Positions 9,690 to 18,362 of a DNA stretch of 64,000 nucleotides are shown piece after piece; positions within the stretch are counted from its first letter, which is position 1; the number at the start of each line of letters is the position of its first letter. The notes below the pieces were generated by a model that was not told the DNA's origin, made no database searches, and saw only the letters and a list, made by a program, of their open reading frames with translations. The translations under genes and the position numbers were made by a program. Origin of the DNA: AR12 sp036265915 (lineage in GTDB: Bacteria; Methylomirabilota; Methylomirabilia; Rokubacteriales; CSP1-6); contig DATAOC010000029.1 of NCBI GenBank assembly GCA_036265915.1, positions 1-64,000 of the forward strand, in the 5' to 3' direction.

Positions 9690-10984
9690 TGCGCATCGTC
9701 GTCCTCGGCGGCGGATTCGCGGGCATGGAGGCGGTGAGGGTGCTCGAGCGTGGGCTGCGCCGCCGCACCGACGTCGAGATCTTGCTGGTCAGCGACCGCA
9801 ACTATCTGCTGTTCACGCCGCTGCTGCCGCAGGTGGCCTCGTCCATGGTCGAGCCGCGCCACATCATCCAGCCGCTGCGCGACATCCGCGGCGCCCGCCG
9901 TTTCCGCTTCCGCCGCGACACGGTGCAGTCGATCGACTTCGCCGGCCGGCGCGTGGTCATGGCCGAGGGCAGCGTGCGCTACGACCGGCTGATCATCGCC
10001 CTCGGCGGCGTGACGCCGAGCTACAACATCCCGGGCGTGGCCGAGCACGCGGTCGGCTACAAGTGGCTGGACGACGCCGTGGTCCTGCGCGACCACATCA
10101 TCGACCTGGCCGAGCACGCCGACCACGAGCCGGATCCCGACGCGCGGCGCCGCATGCTGACGGTGTGCGTCGTGGGCGGCGGCTACACCGGCGTGGAGCT
10201 GATCGCCGAGCTGCAGGATCTGTTTCACTCGTACATCGTTCCCCGCTACCGCGGCATCGATCCCGGTGACTACCGCCTGCTGATCATCGAAGCCGGCGCC
10301 GAGATCCTGCGCGGTGTCCATCCCACGCTCGCCGAGCGCGCGCGCCGGAAGCTCTGGCGCGAGGGCATCGAGATCCGGACCGGCACGCGGGTCACCCGCG
10401 TGCTGGAGGGCGCCGTCGAGGCCGGGGGCGAGATCATCCCCGTGGGCATGACGGTGTGGGCGGCCGGCGTGGTTGGACACCCGGCGCTCGCCCACGTCGA
10501 TGCCGAGCGCGACCGGCTCGGCCGACTGCTCACGCTGCCCACCATGCAGCTCAAGGCGCACGCCGACGTCTACGGCGCGGGCGACGCGGTGGCGGTGGAG
10601 GGCAAGCCCGACGCCTCGATCCCGATCATTCCCGCCGCACTCGCGCATGCGCGGCTGGCGGCGGGCAACATCCTCGCCGAGCTGGAGGGGCGGCCGCTCG
10701 CGAGCATCGAGTTCGCGCCACAGGGCATGCTCGTCTCGCTCGGCGAGCGCGACGCCGTGGTCGAGGTGCTGGGCCTGCGGCTGTCGGGCTACTTCGCGTG
10801 GCTCTTCTGGAATGCGCTCCACCTCTGGAAGCTGGTCGGCTTCCGCAAGCAGCTGCAGGTCGCCGTCGACTGGGGCCTCGCGCAGGTGTTCCCGCGCGAC
10901 ACCGCGATGATGCGCCGCTCGTCGCGGTGTCCCGTCTGCGCTCAGCACAGCGCGTCCGTGCGCCGGCCCGGGGCGGCGGCGTGA
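9689..10984 (+). CDS. Type II NADH dehydrogenase-like flavoprotein
   Basis: 431 residues, ATG 9689 overlapping the purM stop. The FAD dinucleotide fold VVLGGGFAGMEA opens the protein, and VVGGGYTGVELIAEL near residue 165 is the NAD(P)H-binding fold; YGAGDAVAV is the C-terminal FAD contact and the last 60 residues are hydrophobic and aromatic, as in membrane-attached NDH-2 enzymes. Likely role is NADH:quinone oxidation without proton pumping. It is unusual in that it sits inside the purine cluster between purM and purN with overlapping ends on both sides. A Cys pair (CPVC) near the C-terminus has no known role. Confidence 0.85.
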   Translation: MRIVVLGGGFAGMEAVRVLERGLRRRTDVEILLVSDRNYLLFTPLLPQVASSMVEPRHIIQPLRDIRGARRFRFRRDTVQSIDFAGRRVVMAEGSVRYDRLIIALGGVTPSYNIPGVAEHAVGYKWLDDAVVLRDHIIDLAEHADHEPDPDARRRMLTVCVVGGGYTGVELIAELQDLFHSYIVPRYRGIDPGDYRLLIIEAGAEILRGVHPTLAERARRKLWREGIEIRTGTRVTRVLEGAVEAGGEIIPVGMTVWAAGVVGHPALAHVDAERDRLGRLLTLPTMQLKAHADVYGAGDAVAVEGKPDASIPIIPAALAHARLAAGNILAELEGRPLASIEFAPQGMLVSLGERDAVVEVLGLRLSGYFAWLFWNALHLWKLVGFRKQLQVAVDWGLAQVFPRDTAMMRRSSRCPVCAQHSASVRRPGAAA

Positions 10985-11610
10985 GCGACGGCGTGGCGCC
11001 CCTGGCGGTTGGCGTGCTCGTCTCCGGCCGTGGCTCGAACCTCCAGGCGCTGCTGGATGCCTGCGCCCAGCCGCGCTTCCCGGCGCGCATCGTGGTGGTG
11101 ATCTCCGATCGCGAGCAGGCGCCGGCCCTCGAGCGTGCGCGCGCGGCGGGTGTCGAGGCGCTGTGGATCAACCCGAAGGACTTTGCCGACCGCGAGAGCT
11201 TCGACGCGGCCCTCGTGCGCGAGCTGCAGGCGCGCGGTGTGGGCCTCGTCTGCAACGCCGGATTCATGCGGATTCTGTCGCCCGTGTACGTCCGTGCCTT
11301 CGCGGGGCGGGCGCTCAACATCCATCCCTCGCTGCTCCCGGCGTTTCCGGGGTTGCACGCGCAGCGGCAGGCGCTCGATCACGGCGCGAAGATCGCCGGC
11401 GTGACGGTGCACTTCGTCGATGAGGGCCTCGACAACGGCCCGATCGTGCTGCAGGCGGCCGTCCCGGTGGAGCCGGGCGACACCGAGGCGACGCTGTCGG
11501 CGCGCATCCTGGCGGAAGAGCATCGGCTGTACCCCGCAGCCGTGCGGCTCTTCGCCGAGGGACGGCTGCGCATCGTCGGCCGACGCGTGCTCATCACGGA
11601 GGCGCCGTGA
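10981..11610 (+). CDS. purN: GAR transformylase PurN
   Basis: Transfers formyl from 10-formyltetrahydrofolate to GAR. 209 residues from the GTG at 10981, which overlaps the ndh stop; a second in-frame GTG four codons later is possible. GVLVSGRGSNLQALL is the phosphate-binding opening, and the catalytic Asn/His/Asp set is visible as NIHPSLLP and VDEGLDNGPI. Length and motifs match the folate-dependent enzyme, not the formate-dependent PurT. The stop overlaps the purH GTG. Confidence 0.96.
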   Translation: MSDGVAPLAVGVLVSGRGSNLQALLDACAQPRFPARIVVVISDREQAPALERARAAGVEALWINPKDFADRESFDAALVRELQARGVGLVCNAGFMRILSPVYVRAFAGRALNIHPSLLPAFPGLHAQRQALDHGAKIAGVTVHFVDEGLDNGPIVLQAAVPVEPGDTEATLSARILAEEHRLYPAAVRLFAEGRLRIVGRRVLITEAP

Positions 11611-13226
11611 GGATCCGGCGCGCGCTGATCTCGGTGCACGACAAGACCGGCGTGGTCGACCTCGCGAGGGCGCTCACGCAGATCGGTGCGGAGATCCTCT
11701 CCACGGGCGGCACCGCGAAGCTCCTGCGTGATTCCGGTGTCGCCGTGCGCGACGTGTCGGACGTGACCGGCTTTCCCGAGATGCTGAGCGGCCGGGTGAA
11801 GACGCTGCACCCCAAGATCCACGGCGGCATCCTCGCGCGGCGCGACGTGCCGGAGCATCTCGAAGCGCTCGACAAGCACGGCATCCCGCCGATCGACCTC
11901 GTCGTCTGTGCGCTCTATCCGTTCGAGCAGACGGTGGCGACGCCCGGGGTGACGCTGGCTGACGCGATCGAGCAGATCGACGTCGGTGGGCCGACGATGA
12001 TTCGCGCGGCCGCCAAGAACCACGCGAGCGTCGCCGTCGTGACGTCGGCCGCGCAGTACGCCGCCGTGGTCGACGAGCTGCGGGCCACCGGCGGCTCGCT
12101 AGGCGATGCCACGCGGGCGCGGCTCGCGCGCGAGGCCTTCCAGCGCACGGCGGACTACGACGCGGCCATTGCTCGGTATCTTTCGGAGGGAGCTTCCGTC
12201 GCTTCCTCCGAGGCCTCCCCCGCGAGCGACAGCGCCGGCGAAGCCGGCGCGCGGAGTGGCAAGTTTCCCCCGCGTCTGCGGCTGGAACTCGATCGCGAGC
12301 TGCAGCTGAAGTATGGGGAGAATCCGCATCAGCAGGCGGCGTTCTATCGGCTTCGTGGCGGGGCGGCGGTGGGGTTGGGGGGGATGCGCCAGGTGCTGGG
12401 GCCGGAGCTCGGGTACAACAACGTGCTCGATTTCTCGGCGGCGCTGGGACTGCTGCTGGAGTTCGAGGAGCCGGCGGCGGTGGTGATCAAGCACACGAAT
12501 CCGTGCGGCGCCGCCCTCGGCACCAGCGTGGGCGAGGCGATGGCCAGGGCCAAGGCGTCGGACCCCGTGTCGATCTACGGCGGTATCGTCGGCGTCAACC
12601 GCGTGCTCGACATGACCGTCGTGCGCGAGCTGGCCGGCATCTTCGTCGAGGTCCTGTTTGCCCCCGGCTACCATCGCGACGCGCTCGAGGAGCTCGAGCG
12701 GACGAAGAAGAAGTGCCGCGTGTTCGAGGTGCCGTGCGACCGCCGCGGGCTGACCCCGCTCGTGCCCGAGTACCGCAGCGTGCTCGGCGGCGTGCTGGCG
12801 CAGACGCTGGACGCGGACGATCTGGACCCGGCGGCGCTGAAGACGGTGAGCCGGCGGGCGCCGAGCGAGGCGGAGATGCGGGCGCTGCGCTTCGCCTGGC
12901 GCGTGAGCAAGCACGCGAAGTCGAACGCCATCGTGCTCACGACGGCGAATCAGGTCGTCGGCGTCGGCGCCGGCCAGATGAACCGCGTCGACTCCGCGCG
13001 TCTGGCGGTCATGCGCGCGCGCGAGGTGGGGCTGCCCACCACCGGCACCGTCTGTGCCTCCGACGCGTTCTTCCCGTTCCGCGACGGCTTCGACGTCGTC
13101 GCCGAGGCGGGGGCCACCGCGGTCATCCAGCCCGGCGGCTCCGTCCGCGACGATGAGGTCATCCGGGCGGCCGACGCGCGCGACGTGGCCATGGTCTTCA
13201 CCGGTCTGCGTCACTTCCGCCACTGA
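11607..13226 (+). CDS. purH: Bifunctional AICAR transformylase/IMP cyclohydrolase PurH with repeat insert
   Basis: Catalyses the last two steps to IMP. 539 residues, GTG start overlapping purN. The N-terminal IMP cyclohydrolase half shows VHDKTGVVDLAR, STGGTAKLL and GRVKTLHPKIHGG; the C-terminal transformylase half shows KYGENPHQQAAFY and the catalytic KHTNPCGAA. Between the two halves, after the conserved TADYDAAIARYL, about 26 low-complexity residues (SEGASVASSEASP and onward) are inserted before FPPRLRL. They are encoded by the repeat at 12183-12255. The loop is naturally variable in length, so activity is probably kept. Confidence 0.95.
   Translation: MRIRRALISVHDKTGVVDLARALTQIGAEILSTGGTAKLLRDSGVAVRDVSDVTGFPEMLSGRVKTLHPKIHGGILARRDVPEHLEALDKHGIPPIDLVVCALYPFEQTVATPGVTLADAIEQIDVGGPTMIRAAAKNHASVAVVTSAAQYAAVVDELRATGGSLGDATRARLAREAFQRTADYDAAIARYLSEGASVASSEASPASDSAGEAGARSGKFPPRLRLELDRELQLKYGENPHQQAAFYRLRGGAAVGLGGMRQVLGPELGYNNVLDFSAALGLLLEFEEPAAVVIKHTNPCGAALGTSVGEAMARAKASDPVSIYGGIVGVNRVLDMTVVRELAGIFVEVLFAPGYHRDALEELERTKKKCRVFEVPCDRRGLTPLVPEYRSVLGGVLAQTLDADDLDPAALKTVSRRAPSEAEMRALRFAWRVSKHAKSNAIVLTTANQVVGVGAGQMNRVDSARLAVMRAREVGLPTTGTVCASDAFFPFRDGFDVVAEAGATAVIQPGGSVRDDEVIRAADARDVAMVFTGLRHFRH
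12183..12255 (+). repeat. Coding-embedded repeat, copy 2 (in purH)
   Basis: Partner of the inverted copy in purM. Read in the purH frame it encodes SEGASVASSEASP followed by an Asp/Ser/Ala/Gly-rich tail. The right half contains GCCGGC-GAA-GCCGGC, a perfect self-complementary hairpin, resembling the architecture of palindromic protein-coding repeats described in Rickettsia (analogy only). Confidence 0.75.
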
Positions 13227-13236
13227 GGAGATCCGC

Positions 13237-14124
13237 GTGACCGAGCGCATCTACGGCCTGCGTGAGCTGACCCGCATTCTCACCTTGACGCCGCGGCGCG
13301 CCGCTCAGCTCAAGCGCCTGGACCTGCTGCACGGCAAGAGCGGCTACACGTTCCGTGAGCTGCTGGCGCTGCGCGCGGCGGCCGCGCTGCTCGACGCCGG
13401 CGCCTCCGTACGCCAGATCCGCGACGCGCTGGACGCGCTGCGCCGCAGCGAGCCGGCCGTGCGGCAGCCACTGGTCGAGCGGCGGCTGGTGCTCGACGGC
13501 TCGCGCCTGCTCGTGGAGTCCGATCGCGTGCGGTTCGATCCGCGCACGGGGCAGACGGTGCTCGATCTCGACGCGGGCAACCTCGAGAAGGCGGCCAACG
13601 CGACCCTGGTCACGGGGCTCGTGCGCCCGCTGCAGCCGCCCGTCGAGCAGGCGGAGACGTGGTTCGAGCGCGCGAGCGAGTGGGATGCCGATCCGGCCCA
13701 GTGGGAGGACGCGATCGACGCCTATCGGCGCGTGGTGGCCATCGATCCGAGCTACGCGGCCGCCTGGAACAACCTCGGGCTGCTGCTGCATCGTCTGGGA
13801 CGCTACGACGAGGCGCGTGCCGCGTATGCGGCGGCGCTGCGCGAGAGCGCGGCCTGCGCCGAGGCCGCCTACAACCTCGGCTCGCTGAGCGAGGACACGG
13901 GCGACGTCGAGGAGGCGATCCGCTGCTATCGCCGCGCGCTGGACGTGAACGCGGACTACGCCGACGCGCACTTCAACGTGGCCGGCGCGCTGTCCCGTGC
14001 GGGACGGGGCGACGAGGCCGTGGCCCACTGGCAGCGCTACCTCGAGCTCGACGCCGGCAGCCCGTGGGCGCGCATCGCCCGCGCGCACCTCGAGGTCGTG
14101 GACAAGACGGACGGCGGCGAGTGA
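13237..14124 (+). CDS. MerR-type HTH protein with TPR repeats
   Basis: 295 residues from GTG 13237 with AGGAG eight bases upstream. Residues 1-70 (YGLRELTRILTLTPRRAAQL, then FRELLALRAAAALLDAG) look like a MerR-family winged helix that binds DNA. Residues 150-290 are tetratricopeptide repeats (AWNNLGLLLHRLGRYDEA, AAYNLGSLSEDTGDVEEA, AHFNVAGALSRAGRGDEA). A MerR head on a TPR body suggests a regulator controlled by protein contact rather than a small ligand. Its place between purH and purD suggests a role linked to purine gene expression, but nothing in the sequence proves this. Confidence 0.75.
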   Translation: MTERIYGLRELTRILTLTPRRAAQLKRLDLLHGKSGYTFRELLALRAAAALLDAGASVRQIRDALDALRRSEPAVRQPLVERRLVLDGSRLLVESDRVRFDPRTGQTVLDLDAGNLEKAANATLVTGLVRPLQPPVEQAETWFERASEWDADPAQWEDAIDAYRRVVAIDPSYAAAWNNLGLLLHRLGRYDEARAAYAAALRESAACAEAAYNLGSLSEDTGDVEEAIRCYRRALDVNADYADAHFNVAGALSRAGRGDEAVAHWQRYLELDAGSPWARIARAHLEVVDKTDGGE

Positions 14125-15401
14125 ACGTCCTGCTCGTCGGGGGTGGCGGGCGCGAGCACGCGCTCGCGTGGAAGCTGGCGCAGAGCCCGAGGCTCGCGCG
14201 GCTCGTGGCCGCGCCCGGCAACCCCGGCATCGCGCGCCACGCGCAGTGTGCGCCCGTCGCGGTGGACGATCACGACGGCCTCGTGCGCCTGGCCTCGAAG
14301 GAGCGCACCGACCTCGTCGTCATCGGTCCCGAGGTTCCACTCGTCGCCGGCCTGGCCGACCGGTTCGCCGACAAGGGCATCGCGGTCTTCGGCCCCGGCG
14401 CGCGGGCGGCCGCCATCGAAGGCTCGAAGGCCTTCGCGAAGGCGCTGATGGCTCGCCACTCGATTCCGACGGCGCGCTTCGAGACGTTCACCGACGCGGC
14501 CGCTGCCCGGCGCTTCTGTCGCGACCTGGGCGCGCCGCTGGTGGTGAAGACGGACGGCCTGGCCGCCGGCAAGGGCGCGATCGTGTGCGCCTCGCTCGGG
14601 GAGGCGGACGAGGCCATCGCCGCGTGCATGGAGCGCCGCGAGTTCGGCGCGTCCGGCGCGGCCGTGATCGTCGAGGAATTCCTGGTGGGCGAGGAGGTGT
14701 CGTTCTTCGTGCTCGTGAGCGGCCGGCACGCCGCCGCGCTCGCGGCTGCCCAGGACCACAAGGCCGTCTTCGACGGCGACCGCGGCCCGAATACCGGCGG
14801 CATGGGCGCGTTCACGCCGGTGGCGGGATTCGACTCGGCCATGCAGGCGCGGGTGATGGCGACCCTCGTCCGGCCGGCGATCGCGGCCCTCGCGGACGAG
14901 GGCACGCCGTACTCGGGGGTGCTGTTCGTCCAGCTCATGCTCACGGCGGAAGGCCCGAAGGTCGTCGAGTTCAACTGCCGCTTCGGCGACCCCGAGTGTC
15001 AGGCGATCCTGGCGCCGATGGAGGGCGACCTGCTGCCGTTGCTGGCCGACGTCGCGGCGGGCGTGCCGCCGACGGCGCCGCCGGTGTCTCGGCGCGCCGC
15101 CGTCTGCGTGGCGCTCGCGTCGGGCGGTTACCCGGGGCCGTACACGACCGGGGTGCCGATCGTCGGCATCGAGGCGGCCGAGCGCGTGCCCGGCGTGCTC
15201 GTGTTCCACGCCGGGACGGCCTGCCGCGACGGCCGCCTCGTGACCGCGGGGGGGCGCGTGCTCGGCGTGACCGCGGTGGCGAACGATCTCGCGCACGCCA
15301 TCGACGCCGCGTACGCCGCCGTCGATCGGATCAGGTTCGAGGGCAGGCACGTTCGCACAGACATCGGGCGGCGGCGCGCCGCCGTCCAGGAGATCCCGTG
15401 A
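14121..15401 (+). CDS. purD: GAR synthetase PurD
   Basis: Phosphoribosylamine-glycine ligase, an ATP-grasp enzyme. 426 residues from the GTG at 14121 (GTGA overlap with the previous stop). NVLLVGGGGREHALAWKL is the classic opening; LVVKTDGLAAGKGA and EEFLVGEEVSF are ATP-grasp elements, DRGPNTGGMGAF is the family signature, and EFNCRFGDPECQ carries metal ligands. The frame extends upstream only inside the MerR-TPR gene. The stop is coupled to purE by another GTGA. Confidence 0.97.
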   Translation: MNVLLVGGGGREHALAWKLAQSPRLARLVAAPGNPGIARHAQCAPVAVDDHDGLVRLASKERTDLVVIGPEVPLVAGLADRFADKGIAVFGPGARAAAIEGSKAFAKALMARHSIPTARFETFTDAAAARRFCRDLGAPLVVKTDGLAAGKGAIVCASLGEADEAIAACMERREFGASGAAVIVEEFLVGEEVSFFVLVSGRHAAALAAAQDHKAVFDGDRGPNTGGMGAFTPVAGFDSAMQARVMATLVRPAIAALADEGTPYSGVLFVQLMLTAEGPKVVEFNCRFGDPECQAILAPMEGDLLPLLADVAAGVPPTAPPVSRRAAVCVALASGGYPGPYTTGVPIVGIEAAERVPGVLVFHAGTACRDGRLVTAGGRVLGVTAVANDLAHAIDAAYAAVDRIRFEGRHVRTDIGRRRAAVQEIP

Positions 15402-15913
15402 GCCATCCCGTCCGCGTGGGCATCGTGCTGGGCAGCGACTCCGACCTCGACGTGATGCTGGACGCCGTGAAGGTGCTCGACGCGCTCGAAGTCGGCAGCG
15501 AGGTGGTCGTGGCGTCCGCGCACCGCACGCCGCGCAAGACCGAGCAGTACGCGTCGACGGCCGAGGCGCGCGGGCTCGGCGTGCTCATTGGCGCCGCCGG
15601 CGGCGCGGCCGCGCTGCCCGGCGTGCTCGCCGCGTCCAGCGCGTTGCCGGTCATCGGCGTGCCGATCGCTGCCACGCCACTGGGCGGCATGGACGCGCTC
15701 CTCTCCATCGTGCAGATGCCGAAGGGCGTGCCGGTGGCAACCGTCGCCATCGGCGCCTGGGGCGCCGCCAACGCCGGCATCCTGGCCGCGCAGATCCTCG
15801 CGGTGGGCGACCCGGCGCTGCGCCGCCGGCTCGCCGCGTATCGCGAGCGGCTCGCCGGCGAGGTCGAGGAGCGCGCCCGGCGCGTCGCCGAGAAGCTCAA
15901 GTCGCGCGGCTGA
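15398..15913 (+). CDS. purE: PurE, N5-CAIR mutase type with altered active-site motif
   Basis: 171 residues from GTG 15398. Family features are the GSDSDLDVM phosphate loop, SAHRTP with H42 and VQMPKGVPVAT. In class I PurE (E. coli numbering H75) the next motif reads GGAAHLPG; here it is GGAAALPG with A72 in place of His. It does not match the class II motif either. Class I PurE normally works with PurK, which is not in the window. The enzyme probably still interconverts N5-CAIR or AIR with CAIR, but the replacement is notable. Confidence 0.88.
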   Translation: MSHPVRVGIVLGSDSDLDVMLDAVKVLDALEVGSEVVVASAHRTPRKTEQYASTAEARGLGVLIGAAGGAAALPGVLAASSALPVIGVPIAATPLGGMDALLSIVQMPKGVPVATVAIGAWGAANAGILAAQILAVGDPALRRRLAAYRERLAGEVEERARRVAEKLKSRG

Positions 15914-15924
15914 CGGAGCGCGGC

Positions 15925-16539
15925 GTGCCGCGAACGCGGGTCCTGCGCGTGGACGCGGCGGCCCCGGCGCCCGAGGCGATCCGCGACGCCGCTGCCGTCC
16001 TGCGCGCCGGCGGACTGGTGGCCTTTCCCACGGAGACGTTCTACGGTCTCGGCGCCGCCGGTCTCGATCCCGCCGCGACTCGCCGCATCTTCGTCGCCAA
16101 GGGGCGTCCAGCCACGATGCCGCTGCTCCTGCTCGTCGACTCGCGCGCGATGGTCGCCACCGTCGCGGTGGAAGTCCCGCCGCACGCGCACGAGCTCATG
16201 GACCGCCACTGGCCCGGAGCGCTCACGCTGGTGCTGCGCGCCACGCCGCGGGTGCCTGGCGTGGTCACGGCCGGAACGGGCACCGTCGGCGTCCGCATGC
16301 CCGCGCATGCCGTGGCGCGCGCCCTCGTGCAGGCGCTCGGCGAGCCGGTCACCGCGCCGAGCGCGAACCTCACCGGCGCGGCAGCGCCCGTGACCGCGGC
16401 CGACGTGCTCGCGCAGCTGGGCGGCGTCGTGGACCTCGTCCTCGACGGTGGTCCCACGCCGGGCGGCATGCCATCGACGGTGCTCGACGTGACGGTCGAC
16501 CCGCCGCGCGTCGTGCGGCAGGGCGCGGTGCTAGTGTGA
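15925..16539 (+). CDS. tsaC: Threonylcarbamoyl-AMP synthase TsaC/YwlC (YrdC domain)
   Basis: 204 residues, GTG start. Makes threonylcarbamoyl-AMP from Thr, bicarbonate and ATP for the t6A37 modification of tRNAs reading ANN codons. The whole protein is one YrdC domain: RAGGLVAFPTETFYGLG, the KGRP nucleotide loop, HWPGALTLVL and APSANLTG. The extra C-terminal Sua5 domain is absent, so this is the short form. tsaB, another part of the same pathway, lies at 25123; tsaD and tsaE are not in the window. Confidence 0.93.
   Translation: MPRTRVLRVDAAAPAPEAIRDAAAVLRAGGLVAFPTETFYGLGAAGLDPAATRRIFVAKGRPATMPLLLLVDSRAMVATVAVEVPPHAHELMDRHWPGALTLVLRATPRVPGVVTAGTGTVGVRMPAHAVARALVQALGEPVTAPSANLTGAAAPVTAADVLAQLGGVVDLVLDGGPTPGGMPSTVLDVTVDPPRVVRQGAVLV
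16529..16537 (+). promoter_or_regulatory. Extended -10 TGC-TAGTGT before mobA
   Basis: TGC directly precedes TAGTGT, and the GTG start of mobA begins after six more bases. It overlaps the end of tsaC, so it may be fortuitous. Confidence 0.3.
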
Positions 16540-16543
16540 GCGG

Positions 16544-17140
16544 GTGAGAGTCACCGGTGTGATCCAGGCGGGCGGACGCAGCACGCGCATGGGCGGCGAG
16601 CCGAAGGCGCTGCTCCAGCTCGGCGGCAAGCGGATCATCGAGCGGGTGCTCGACGCCGTCGCGCCGGTCGTGGACGATCTGCTCATCGTGACGAACACGC
16701 CGGAGCGTTACGCGTTCCTCGGCGTGCGCATGGTGGCGGACGTCTTCCCGGACGGCGGCGCGCTGGGCGGAATCTACACCGGCCTCCGCGCCGCCGCCGC
16801 GGACGCCGCGTTCACCGTCGCCTGCGACATGCCGTTCGTGCATCCCGCGCTGGTCCGCATGGTCGTCGAGCGCGCCGGCGAGGCCGACGTGGTCATCCCG
16901 CGCACGGGCGAGCAGCTGGAGACCATGCACGCCGTCTACGGCACCGCCTGCCTGCCGGCGATGGAAGCCTGCCTGCGCGCGGGACGGCTGAAGATCGTGG
17001 GCTTCTTCCCGGAAGTCTCCGTGCTGGAGCTGGACGCGGCACTCGTGGCGCGCCATCGTCCGCCCGAGATCGCGTTCATGAACGTCAACACGCCGTCGGA
17101 GCTCGCGCGGGCGCGCGCGCTGGCGGCGGAGCTCGGCTGA
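16544..17140 (+). CDS. mobA: Molybdenum cofactor guanylyltransferase MobA
   Basis: 198 residues, GTG start. Transfers GMP to molybdopterin to make the guanine dinucleotide cofactor of DMSO-reductase-family enzymes. VIQAGGRSTRMGGEPKALL is the nucleotidyltransferase signature with the GTP-binding loop and conserved Lys; DVFPDGGALGGIYTGL and VACDMPFVHP supply the metal-binding Asp. Related nucleotidyltransferases (MocA) cannot be fully excluded. The stop overlaps the thiI ATG (TGATG-type). Confidence 0.85.
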   Translation: MRVTGVIQAGGRSTRMGGEPKALLQLGGKRIIERVLDAVAPVVDDLLIVTNTPERYAFLGVRMVADVFPDGGALGGIYTGLRAAAADAAFTVACDMPFVHPALVRMVVERAGEADVVIPRTGEQLETMHAVYGTACLPAMEACLRAGRLKIVGFFPEVSVLELDAALVARHRPPEIAFMNVNTPSELARARALAAELG

Positions 17141-18336
17141 TGGTCCGGCTGCGCCCCGTGCTCGTCGTGCACTATCACGAGATCAGCCTCAAGCGCGGCA
17201 ACCGTCCGCTCTTCCTGCGCCACCTGCGGCGCAATCTCGAGCGAGCGCTGGCCGACCTCGGCGCGCCGGGCATCGCCCAGCTGTCGGGCCGGATCGTCGT
17301 GGACCTCGACGGCCATCCCGCGCCCGAGCTGGTGCGCGAGCGGGTGACGCGGGTGTTCGGCGTCGCCAGCGCGACGGTGGCGTACCGAGCGCCGTCGACG
17401 CTGGACGCGATGAAGGCGGTGCTCGGCCGCCTGCTGGAAGGGCGCAGCTTTCCGTCGTTCCGGATCTCCGCGCGTCGCGCGTTCAGGACGTACCCGATGA
17501 CGAGCGTGGAGCTGAATCGAGCGCTCGGCGCTTTCGTGCTGGAGCGCGTGGCCACCCGCGTGGACCTCGAGCACGCGGCGCAGGACATCCGCGTGGAGGT
17601 GCTCCCGGCGGAGACGTACATCTCGCTGGATCGCGTCGAGGGTCCGGGAGGCCTGCCCGTCGGCGCCAGCGGCACCGTCGCCGCGCTCCTGTCGGGCGGC
17701 ATCGACTCGCCGGTGGCCGCGTGGCGGATGATGAAGCGCGGCTGTCGGGTCATGCTCGTGCACTTTCACAGCGTGCCGTACCTGCCGGCGACGTCGCAGG
17801 CCAAGGCGCGCGCGCTCGTCGCGCGCCTCACGGAGTGGCAGTACGTCTCCCGCCTGCATCTGGTGCCGTTCGGCGAGATCCAGCGCGAAGTGGTGCTCGC
17901 CGTGCCGCCGCCGCTCCGGGTGGTCGTCTACCGGCGGCTGATGCTTCGCATCGCCGAGGCGCTGGCCCGGCGCGCTGGCGCGCTGGCGCTGGTCACCGGC
18001 GAGAGCCTCGGCCAGGTCGCGTCGCAGACGCTCGAGAACATCGCGTGCATCGACGCCGCCGCGACGCTGCCCGTCCTCCGGCCGCTCATCGGCATGGACA
18101 AGCTCGAGATCACGGCGCAGGCGCAGCGGCTCGGCACGTTCGAGATCTCCATCGAGCCCGACGCCGACTGCTGCACGCTGTTCACCCCGAAGCATCCGGC
18201 CACGCGCGCCGGCCTCGCGGAGGTGGAGGCGGTCGAGGCGCGGCTCGATCTGTCCCGCCTGGTCACCGCCGGCGCCGACGGGGCGACCGTCGAGGCGTTC
18301 GACTGGCCGCCCGCCCCGGCCGCCGTGCGCGTCTGA
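17140..18336 (+). CDS. thiI: tRNA 4-thiouridine synthase ThiI, short form
   Basis: 398 residues, ATG overlapping the mobA stop. Adenylates U8 of tRNA and transfers sulfur; can also serve thiamine thiazole synthesis. An N-terminal ferredoxin-like and THUMP region (YHEISLKRGNRPLFLRHL) leads to the PP-loop LLSGGIDSPVAAW. TGESLGQVASQTLENI is a further family block. It stops after the adenylation domain and lacks the C-terminal rhodanese domain of the E. coli enzyme, as in Bacillus ThiI, so a separate sulfur carrier must be used. Confidence 0.93.
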   Translation: MVRLRPVLVVHYHEISLKRGNRPLFLRHLRRNLERALADLGAPGIAQLSGRIVVDLDGHPAPELVRERVTRVFGVASATVAYRAPSTLDAMKAVLGRLLEGRSFPSFRISARRAFRTYPMTSVELNRALGAFVLERVATRVDLEHAAQDIRVEVLPAETYISLDRVEGPGGLPVGASGTVAALLSGGIDSPVAAWRMMKRGCRVMLVHFHSVPYLPATSQAKARALVARLTEWQYVSRLHLVPFGEIQREVVLAVPPPLRVVVYRRLMLRIAEALARRAGALALVTGESLGQVASQTLENIACIDAAATLPVLRPLIGMDKLEITAQAQRLGTFEISIEPDADCCTLFTPKHPATRAGLAEVEAVEARLDLSRLVTAGADGATVEAFDWPPAPAAVRV

Positions 18337-18362
18337 GCCGCAACCGCGAGATATAGCGCAAC

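Noticed and set aside
15398..15913. Class II PurE
   Set aside because: The LPG and VQMPxGVPVAT motifs are class I; only one residue deviates.
16544..18336. Riboswitch (TPP or molybdenum cofactor) near mobA/thiI
   Set aside because: Genes overlap or are separated by under five bases, leaving no leader of sufficient length.
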